Positions 1 to 4,539 of a stretch of DNA of 5,371 nt are shown piece by piece. This DNA is from Methanomicrobiales archaeon (GTDB lineage: Archaea; Halobacteriota; Methanomicrobia; Methanomicrobiales; Methanoculleaceae). Within the stretch, counting starts at the first letter, position 1. Every line of letters starts with the position of its first letter. The position numbers and the translations under genes are program-made. A model generated the notes under the pieces. It had not been told where the DNA came from, made no database searches, and saw nothing but the letters and a program-made list of their open reading frames with translations. The DNA lies in NCBI GenBank assembly GCA_019136335.1, contig JAGVUK010000133.1, forward strand, positions 1-5,371, in the 5' to 3' direction.

Positions 1-387
1 CCGGGACCGCTCCCTCCCGGAACCGCTCTTGCCGAACGGAGCAACATGGTGTTTGCAGGCACGACGGTCGTCAACGGGTGGGGGCGGGGTGTCGCGGTCG
101 CCACCGGGATGAAGACGGAGTTCGGCCTGATCGCCGGTCTCTCCCAGCGGGTCAGAGCCGAAGCGACGCCCTTATCAAGGCAGATGGATGTCCTCGGCCG
201 CGACATCGGGCTGATCGCCGTCGGTATCGCGGCGCTCGCGATCGTCGTCGGCCTTCTCCAGCAACGGGAGTTTTTGGAGATGTTCCTCATCGGGGTCTCG
301 CTCGCGGTGGCGGTGATCCCGGAGGGGCTCCCGGCGGTCGTGACGCTGACGCTCGCCATCGGGATCAAGAACATGTTGGGCCTCTGA
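1..387 (+). pseudogene. N-terminal/middle fragment of a type IIA P-type cation (Ca2+-like) ATPase, partial and frame-disrupted
   Basis: The reading frame is open from base 1, so the gene begins upstream of the window; the ATG at 46 is an internal methionine, not a start. The visible protein covers the end of the actuator domain (NMVFAGTTVVNG, then VATGMKTEFGLIAGL), the linker TPLSRQMDVLG, and membrane helices M3 (about residues 52-70 counted from the ATG at 46) and M4 (about 79-105). M4 holds the ion-site motif VAVIPEGLPAVVT; its Glu at 322-324 corresponds to the SERCA calcium ligand E309. This family uses ATP to pump cations, usually calcium, out of the cytoplasm. The frame runs through AIGIKNML and then hits TGA at 385-387, where relatives continue with about 12 residues leading to ETLG and the catalytic DKTGT. 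The rest of the pump follows in the next frame, so this is the front part of one broken gene. The actuator TGES motif would lie outside the window. Confidence 0.85.
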
Positions 388-2140
388 GACCCTCGGCGCG
401 GTCTCGATCATCTGCACGGACAAGACCGGGACGCTCACCAAAAACGAGATGACGGTCGTCCGGGTGAGGACGCCGCAGAGCGAGGTGGCGGTGACCGGGA
501 CCGGCTACGCCCCGGAGGGGGAGTTCCTCCGCGACGGGAGCGTCGTCGACCCCCTCGAGGACCCGGGTCTCCGGCAGTTCCTGCGTGCGGTGCTCCTCTG
601 CAACCACGCAACCTTCGCCGGCGACGGGGCGGGGGAGTGGCGGATCTTCGGCACGCCGACCGAAGGAGCGCTCGTGGTCGCGGCGGCGAAGGCCGGCCTC
701 TCCCGGGAGGGGGGCCCCGAAGCGGTCCGGGAGTTCTCGTTCAACTCTACCCGGAAGCGGATGACGATCATCTACCGGGAGGACGACGGCGACGTCGCCT
801 ACGTGAAAGGGGCGCCGGAGGTGCTCCTCGCCCGCTCGTCCCGACTGCTCCGGGACGGGTCGGTCGTGCCGCTCACCGACGACCTCCGCGACGCCCTCCT
901 CCGGGACCTGCGCGAGTACGCGTCGCGGGGGCTCCGGGTGCTCGGGGCGGCGTACCGCCCGCTCCCCGACGGCCTTCCCCGGACGGCGGAGACGGTCGAG
1001 GAGGACCTGGTCTTCCTCGGGTTTGCCGGGATCCTCGACCCGCCGCGCCCCGAAGCGGCGGAGGCGATCCGGCTCTGCAGGAGCGCCGGCATCGACGTGA
1101 TCATGATCACGGGGGACAACCCCCTGACTGCCTCCGCCGTCGCGCAGGAACTGGGCCTCTCGAGTGAGGGGGCGCTCGTCGGGGCCGATCTCGAAGCGAT
1201 GACCGACGACGAACTCGAGCAGCGGCTCCGGACGACGAAGGTCCTCTCCCGGGTCACGGCGGAGCACAAACTCCGGGTGATCGACCTCCTCGCCCGGGAG
1301 AAGGCGGTCATCGCCATGACCGGCGACGGCGTCAACGATGCGCCGGCGTTGAAGAAGGCGAGCATCGGGATAGCCATGGGCATCAAGGGGACGGACGTCG
1401 CGAAGGAGTCAAGCGACATGGTGCTCGTGGACGACAACTTCGCAAGCATCGTCGCCGGCGTCGAGGAGGGGAGGCGGGAGTACGACAACATCGCCCGGTT
1501 CACCCGCTACCTTCTCTCCTCAAACGTCGGGGAGATCGTCGCGATCGTCGGCGGGCTCCTCATGGGATTGCCGCTGATCCTCATCCCCGTCCAGATCCTC
1601 TGGATCAACCTGATCACCGACGGCCTGACCGCGCTTGCGCTCGGTCTCGAACCCGCCGAGCAGGACGTCATGCAGAGGCGGCCGCGGGATCCGGACGAGT
1701 CCATCCTCACACGATCCGCGTTCCTGGTCATCCTCATCCTCGGGATATGGCTCGGCCTCCTGACCATCTACGTCTTCTCCGGTCTCTACGAGGTCGACCT
1801 CGACCGGGCGCGGACGATGGCGTTTTCCGGCCTGATCATCTTCGAGCTCTACAACGTCCTGAACTTCCGGTCGTTCCGGTTCCCCCTCCACCGGATCGGG
1901 TTCTTCTCGAACCCCACCCTGCTCCTTGCAATCCTCGGGAGCCTCGCCCTCCAGGCGCTGGTGGTTTACGTCCCGATCTTCCAGGACTTCCTCGGGACAG
2001 CACCCCTGACCCTCGCCGACTGGGGGCTCCTCCTCCTCCTCGGCCTGCCGGTGCTCCTTATGGGGGAGGCCTACAAGGTCCTCCGGCTGCGGGCCGGGCG
2101 GGAAGGGCCGGACGCCGGAGAGAGACGGGCGCCGGGCTGA
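386..2140 (+). pseudogene. C-terminal part of the same P-type cation ATPase (phosphorylation, nucleotide-binding and M5-M10 domains)
   Basis: Homology resumes at base 386 (ETLGAVSIICTDKTGTLT), with the phosphorylated Asp at 419-421. The first in-frame ATG is at 449 and gives 563 residues, but it lies after DKTGT, so a protein started there could not form the phospho-intermediate. No ATG, GTG or TTG occurs in this frame between the stop at 347-349 and 449. From the ATG at 449, the nucleotide domain has GTPTEGAL (68-75), FSFNSTRKRM and KGAPE (120-124). The hinge and P domain have MITGDNPLTA (219-228) and TGDGVNDAPA (291-300). M5 has SSNVGE (N359, E362) and M6 has NLITDGLTALALG (N387, T390, D391), matching SERCA calcium ligands N768, E771, N796, T799 and D800. 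A Thr replaces the Pro usual in the M6 motif GLPA. M7-M10 run to the end. Except for the junction, everything looks selectively maintained, so the lesion is recent or an assembly error. The ion is inferred, not shown. Confidence 0.85.
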
Positions 2141-2152
2141 ACCGGGAGGCGG

Positions 2153-2174
2153 CTCTCCCCCGGGCGCGGGAGAG
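2153..2174 (+). terminator. GC-rich hairpin after the ATPase stop codon
   Basis: CTCTCCC (2153-2159) pairs perfectly with GGGAGAG (2168-2174) around an 8-nt GC-rich loop, 12 nt after the ATPase stop. No T-run follows directly, and archaeal termination relies mostly on T-rich tracts. It may act as a 3'-end stabiliser or have no function. Confidence 0.3.
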
Positions 2175-2213
2175 TCCGGCAGATGGCGCGACCGGCATGA
2201 TTATGAGGGAGGT

Positions 2214-2228
2214 CGCGCAAATCTAATT
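2214..2228 (+). promoter_or_regulatory. Weak BRE/TATA-like element, candidate promoter for the transporter
   Basis: CGCGCAAATCTAATT has a purine-rich BRE-like part followed by an AT-rich TATA-like part. An initiation site about 25 nt downstream would fall near 2251, upstream of both possible translation starts of the transporter. The match to the archaeal TATA consensus is poor, so this is only a candidate. Confidence 0.25.
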
Positions 2229-2240
2229 CCCGACAATTCA

Positions 2241-2248
2241 TTCTTTTT
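2241..2248 (+). terminator. T-rich tract, possible archaeal terminator for the ATPase transcript
   Basis: TTCTTTTT is the longest pyrimidine T-tract on the + strand between the ATPase and the transporter and stands out in otherwise GC-rich DNA. Archaeal RNA polymerase commonly stops at such tracts without a hairpin. The position, about 100 nt past the ATPase stop and 90 nt before the transporter, fits a boundary. Functional evidence is lacking. Confidence 0.35.
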
Positions 2249-2325
2249 GGGGAACGGTATGACCATTCGTCAATCTTTCACGGCATGCATAACCCTTCCT
2301 GCCACCTCCACCCCCAACCGTCGCC

Positions 2326-2332
2326 GGGGTGG
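2326..2332 (+). promoter_or_regulatory. Ribosome binding site deciding the GTG start of the transporter
   Basis: GGGGTGG lies 6 nt before GTG 2339-2341 and resembles the methanogen Shine-Dalgarno core GGAGGTGA. The ATG at 2285 is preceded by CAATCTTTCACGGC, with no such sequence. Confidence 0.45.
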
Positions 2333-2338
2333 CGAGGC

Positions 2339-3619
2339 GTGATCGGTCCGGAACTGATCGCCATCGCGGTCTTCCTCTTCACCTACGCACTCATCATCGA
2401 CGAGCGGATCCACCGGGCGGTGGCGGCGATGCTCGGCGCCTCGGTCATCGTCTTCCTCCACATCGTCCCGTGGGAGAAGATCCCGGAGTACATCGACCTC
2501 GGCACCATCTTCCTCCTGATGGGGATGATGATCATCGTCAATACCGCACGCGGGAGCGGCCTCTTCGAGTATATCGCCATAAAGACGGCAAAACTGGCAA
2601 AAGGAAGTCCGATGCGGGTATTGCTGCTCTTCTCGCTCGTGACCGCCGTCATCAGCGCGTTCCTCGACAACGTCACGACAGTCCTCCTCATCACCCCGAT
2701 GCTCCTCTACATCGCAAGCGTCATGCGGATCACCCCCCTGCCCTTCCTCATCGCCGAGATCTTCGCCTCGAACATCGGCGGGGCGGCGACGCTCATCGGC
2801 GACCCGCCGAACATCATGATCGGTTCGGCCGCCGGGCTGACATTTAACGAGTTCCTGGTCAACCTCGCCCCCATCATGGCCGTCAACCTCGTCGTCGTCA
2901 TGGGGATGCTCGCCCTCATCTACAGGAAGGAACTCCACGTCTCGCCCGACGAGAAGGAGGGGATTGAGAAGACGTTTGCAGGGTTAAACGAGCAGGAGGC
3001 TATCCGTGACCGGTCGCTCTTCAGGAAATCGGTCATCGTCATCGCGCTCGTCATCGGGATGTTCTTCGTCCACGACCAGCTCGGCCTGGAACCCGCCCTC
3101 GTCGCCCTGATCGGCGCGTCGATCCTCCTCTTCTGGAGCCGGCAGCCCCCGGAGGAGATCTTTGAGAAGATCGAGTGGCCGGCCCTCTTCTTCTTCGGCG
3201 GGCTCTTCGTCGTCGTCGGCGCTCTCGTCGAGACCGGCGTCATCGCGACCGTCGCCGGGTTCGTGGTCGAGAGCGTCCACTCGACGGGCGAGGCCATGCT
3301 GATCATCGCCTGGTTCTCGGCGCTCGCCTCTGCGATCGTGGACAACATCCCCCTCACCGCCACCCTGATCCCGCTCATCCAGGATATGGGTGCGTCGATG
3401 GACACCTACCCGCTCTGGTGGGCGCTCTCGCTCGGCGCCTGCCTCGGCGGGAACGGCACGGCCATCGGGGCGTCGGCAAACGTCGTCGTGCTCGGGATCG
3501 CGGCGCGGAACAACCTCTTCATCTCCTTTGTGGAGTTCATGAAGGTGGGGATGCTCGTGCTCTTCGTCACGGTCGCGATCGGCACCGCCATCCTCTGGCT
3601 CAACTTCGTCGTCCTGTGA
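2339..3619 (+). CDS. ArsB/NhaD/P-protein-type (SLC13-like) membrane ion transporter
   Basis: This is an intact polytopic inner-membrane transporter of the ion transporter superfamily, whose members move arsenite, sodium/protons or anions. It shows the family's two-fold internal repeat. Counting from the GTG start, the first half has SAFLDNVTTVLLITPM (106-121) and ASNIGGAATLIGDPPNIMIG (143-162). The second half has SAIVDNIPLTATLIPL (331-346) and GACLGGNGTAIGASANVV (366-383). Each half pairs a D-N helix break with a Gly-rich hairpin that forms the substrate site. GDPPNIMIG is typical of the ArsB/P-protein branch. A hydrophilic loop (about 196-230) separates the halves. I chose GTG at 2339 because GGGGTGG lies 6 nt upstream and the hydrophobic domain starts at once; the alternative ATG at 2285 adds 18 unconvincing residues and has no Shine-Dalgarno. 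The length, 426 residues, fits the family. No arsenic-resistance gene is nearby, so the substrate is unknown. Confidence 0.85.
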   Translation: MIGPELIAIAVFLFTYALIIDERIHRAVAAMLGASVIVFLHIVPWEKIPEYIDLGTIFLLMGMMIIVNTARGSGLFEYIAIKTAKLAKGSPMRVLLLFSLVTAVISAFLDNVTTVLLITPMLLYIASVMRITPLPFLIAEIFASNIGGAATLIGDPPNIMIGSAAGLTFNEFLVNLAPIMAVNLVVVMGMLALIYRKELHVSPDEKEGIEKTFAGLNEQEAIRDRSLFRKSVIVIALVIGMFFVHDQLGLEPALVALIGASILLFWSRQPPEEIFEKIEWPALFFFGGLFVVVGALVETGVIATVAGFVVESVHSTGEAMLIIAWFSALASAIVDNIPLTATLIPLIQDMGASMDTYPLWWALSLGACLGGNGTAIGASANVVVLGIAARNNLFISFVEFMKVGMLVLFVTVAIGTAILWLNFVVL

Positions 3620-3629
3620 GCCGGGGGGT

Positions 3630-3908
3630 CTACCAGGGCGGCGGAGGTTTGGGTCCCCTGACCGCCTCGACCTCCTCGATCCGGCCGACCACCCACCTGT
3701 ACGCGGTCGCGGCCGCCTCCCGGGCCGAGGGGCTCGGGTCCTCTCTTCGCATCCGGTCGAGCGGTTCTCTCGCCTCCGGGTCGGCGAGCGTCCCGAGGGA
3801 GAGGGCCGCCTGCACCCTGACAAACTCATCGGCGTCGTCGAGAGCCCGGATCAGCCCTGCGACGTCCCGGGCATCAAGCATGGTGTCGATATCGTCCAGT
3901 GTTGCCAT
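3630..3908 (-). CDS. Small HEAT-repeat protein (PBS-lyase HEAT-like), paralogue of the upstream gene
   Basis: A 92-residue soluble protein made almost entirely of HEAT-like helical repeats, which serve as protein-protein interaction scaffolds; no catalytic motif is visible. RDVAGLIRAL followed by DDADEFVRVQAALSLGTL (24-41) forms one helical pair. EDPSPSAREAAATAYRWV (56-73) is the equivalent helix of the next repeat, 32 residues later. The tail ends in a proline cluster (PKPPPPW). The start at 3908 is well supported: AGGAG lies 6 nt upstream and a strong TATA box sits about 45 nt upstream, which excludes the longer in-frame start at 3998 because it lies upstream of that promoter. The protein aligns without gaps to the neighbouring HEAT protein, with about 36 identities in the first 80 positions by my count, including a shared DIDTM near the N terminus. 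It converges on the transporter gene with 10 nt between stop codons. Partner and role are unknown. Confidence 0.8.
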   Translation of the reverse strand: MATLDDIDTMLDARDVAGLIRALDDADEFVRVQAALSLGTLADPEAREPLDRMRREDPSPSAREAAATAYRWVVGRIEEVEAVRGPKPPPPW

Positions 3909-3914
3909 AGCGGT

Positions 3915-3919
3915 CTCCT
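3915..3919 (-). promoter_or_regulatory. Shine-Dalgarno of the downstream HEAT-repeat gene
   Basis: On the minus strand AGGAG precedes the ATG at 3908 by 6 nt, an ideal spacing. It fixes the start at MATLDDIDTM rather than at an upstream methionine. Confidence 0.7.
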
Positions 3920-3949
3920 GATTGCCGTTTGCGTTGACGTTCCCGGCGG

Positions 3950-3965
3950 TATATATGCTTTTCCG
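3950..3965 (-). promoter_or_regulatory. Archaeal BRE/TATA promoter of the downstream HEAT-repeat gene
   Basis: Read on the minus strand, CGGAAAAGCATATATA combines a purine-rich BRE with a clean TATA core (3950-3956) in GC-rich surroundings. Initiation about 25 nt downstream would fall near 3928, giving a leader of about 20 nt that contains the AGGAG site. The spacing of promoter, leader and start codon is coherent, making this the best promoter in the window. It implies that the second HEAT gene can be transcribed independently of the first. Confidence 0.7.
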
Positions 3966-4001
3966 CCCCCTGTCCCTCGCCCGGGGACGAGCACGCACCG
4001 G

Positions 4002-4274
4002 CTACGTCTTCAGGAGCAGGCTTTCCACCGTCTTCTTCTCCGCGAGCCTCCCCGCCACCAGGGCGTGAGCGATCGAGGCGGCCCGCCGGACCTCCGTGTC
4101 CGGGTCCGAGAACTTCAGCCGCTCAAGCGATCCGAGCGCCCGCTCGTCGCCGACGGAGCCGAGGGCCTCGGCCGCGGCCAGCCGGACCCCCGTGTCCGGG
4201 TCCGAGAGAGCCCCGATCAGCCCGCTGACATCCCGCTTCCGTCGCATTGTGTCGATATCCATACTCTGCGTCAT
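4002..4274 (-). CDS. Small HEAT-repeat protein (PBS-lyase HEAT-like), upstream paralogue
   Basis: A 90-residue HEAT-repeat protein, predicted cytoplasmic, with no signal peptide or membrane segment. Two matching repeat helices, SDPDTGVRLAAAEALGSV (24-41) and SDPDTEVRRAASIAHALV (56-73), lie 32 residues apart, the normal HEAT period. The shared SDPDTxVRxAA is close to the PBS-lyase HEAT consensus. The DNA for these turns is an exact 18-nt repeat. The start at 4274 is preceded on the minus strand by GGGAGG only 3 nt away, which is short; the next Met (4262) would leave 15 nt, so 4274 is preferred. It also aligns residue 1 to residue 1 with the downstream paralogue. The two genes are 93 nt apart, and the gap holds the second gene's own promoter. 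The tails differ: this one ends VESLLLKT, the other in a proline run. I infer a scaffold or adaptor role; the partner is unknown. Confidence 0.8.
   Translation of the reverse strand: MTQSMDIDTMRRKRDVSGLIGALSDPDTGVRLAAAEALGSVGDERALGSLERLKFSDPDTEVRRAASIAHALVAGRLAEKKTVESLLLKT
4094..4207. repeat. Exact 18-nt direct repeat inside the HEAT gene, 96 nt apart
   Basis: CCGTGTCCGGGTCCGAGA occurs at 4094-4111 and again at 4190-4207. The 96-nt period equals 32 codons, one HEAT repeat, and on the minus strand both copies encode SDPDT. It shows the internal repeat still visible at DNA level. Confidence 0.8.
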
Positions 4275-4277
4275 AAT

Positions 4278-4283
4278 CCTCCC
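4278..4283 (-). promoter_or_regulatory. Shine-Dalgarno of the upstream HEAT-repeat gene
   Basis: GGGAGG on the minus strand lies 3 nt before the ATG at 4274 and 15 nt before the in-frame ATG at 4262. Neither distance is ideal, but the nearer start is favoured by alignment with the paralogue. Confidence 0.5.
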
Positions 4284-4343
4284 GGCTGGCTGGTACGGCG
4301 CATCTATGGCCTGCCCCGTTAAGAACGTTGCGGAGAACGACTT

Positions 4344-4394
4344 CCCGAAGGGTGCGACGGTTCATGGAACCGGAGCTTGCGAGACCCGAAGGGT
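4344..4394. repeat. Direct repeat CCCGAAGGGT flanking a perfect inverted repeat
   Basis: CCCGAAGGGT occurs at 4344-4353 and 4385-4394. Each copy is itself a small CCC/GGG hairpin with a GAA loop. Between them, CGGTTC (4358-4363) pairs with GAACCG (4367-4372) around ATG. The regular arrangement resembles a dispersed intergenic repeat more than random sequence. Confidence 0.55.
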
Positions 4395-4404
4395 TTTGTG
4401 GCCT

Positions 4405-4434
4405 GCTGCTGTTCGGCCCGAGCAGCGCATTTTT
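4405..4434 (+). terminator. Hairpin followed by a T-run, terminator-like on the + strand
   Basis: GCTGCT (4405-4410) pairs with AGCAGC (4421-4426) around a 10-nt loop, and a run of five T follows at 4430-4434. No + strand gene is known to end here, so it may belong to an unrecognised transcript or to the surrounding repeat. Confidence 0.3.
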
Positions 4435-4451
4435 CTGGCGATACGGCCTCG

Positions 4452-4475
4452 CGCGAAGCCGCGAAGAACGCAAAG
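4452..4475. repeat. Short tandem repeat CGCGAAG x3 (intergenic repeat-like)
   Basis: CGCGAAG at 4452-4458 and 4460-4466, then CGCAAAG at 4469-4475, form three units at 8-9 nt spacing. The wider phrase (about 4447-4484) looks like an intergenic repeat I associate with many prokaryotic genomes, read on the other strand as TTTGCGTTCTTCGCGGCTTC. That recognition is from memory and was not checked. Confidence 0.5.
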
Positions 4476-4482
4476 AGAAAAT
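4473..4482 (-). terminator. T-rich tract, possible 3' end of the glutamine synthetase transcript
   Basis: On the minus strand the sequence reads TTTTCTCTTT about 60 nt after the glutamine synthetase stop codon. Archaeal termination commonly uses such tracts. It is the only T-rich stretch on that strand in the gap, but part of it overlaps the CGCGAAG repeat. Confidence 0.35.
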
Positions 4483-4539
4483 CCTATGCCCGGAGAGGGG
4501 CGGGGGGGCGGAACTATCCGGTGCTCCGGCTCCGGGTCA

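Larger units (their letters stand above)
2141..2338 (+). other. Intergenic region between the ATPase and the transporter
   Basis: About 200 bases with no established gene. It holds, in order, a GC-rich hairpin just after the ATPase stop, an AT-richer stretch with a weak TATA-like element near 2222-2228, a TTCTTTTT tract at 2241-2248, and a possible 27-codon ORF (2259-2342). The drop in GC content from about 2199 to 2285 compared with the genes on either side suggests a transcription boundary rather than run-on within one operon. Confidence 0.6.
4275..4539. other. Structured intergenic region between the HEAT gene and glutamine synthetase
   Basis: No convincing protein gene lies here; short ORFs on both strands are Arg/Pro-rich, lack family motifs and overlap each other. 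The stretch contains the upstream HEAT gene's leader, a cluster of small hairpins between 4344 and 4426, a T-run at 4430-4434, a short tandem repeat at 4452-4475 and a T-rich tract on the minus strand suitable for ending the glutamine synthetase transcript. The promoter of the upstream HEAT gene must lie in the lower part, but I see only a weak candidate near 4319-4327. Confidence 0.6.

Noticed and set aside
365..1267. 300-codon open frame on the minus strand
   Set aside because: It lies opposite the ATPase, whose motifs are unmistakable. Its translation is rich in Arg, Pro, Asp and Glu with no family motif, as expected for a GC-rich shadow frame.
2984..3829. 281-codon open frame on the minus strand
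   Set aside because: It overlaps both the transporter and the HEAT gene and has highly charged, low-complexity composition. It is a shadow of real genes.
3909..3998. N-terminal extension of the downstream HEAT protein to an ATG at 3998
   Set aside because: The extension would lie across and upstream of the TATA box, and the ATG at 3908 has an ideal Shine-Dalgarno and aligns with the paralogue's start.
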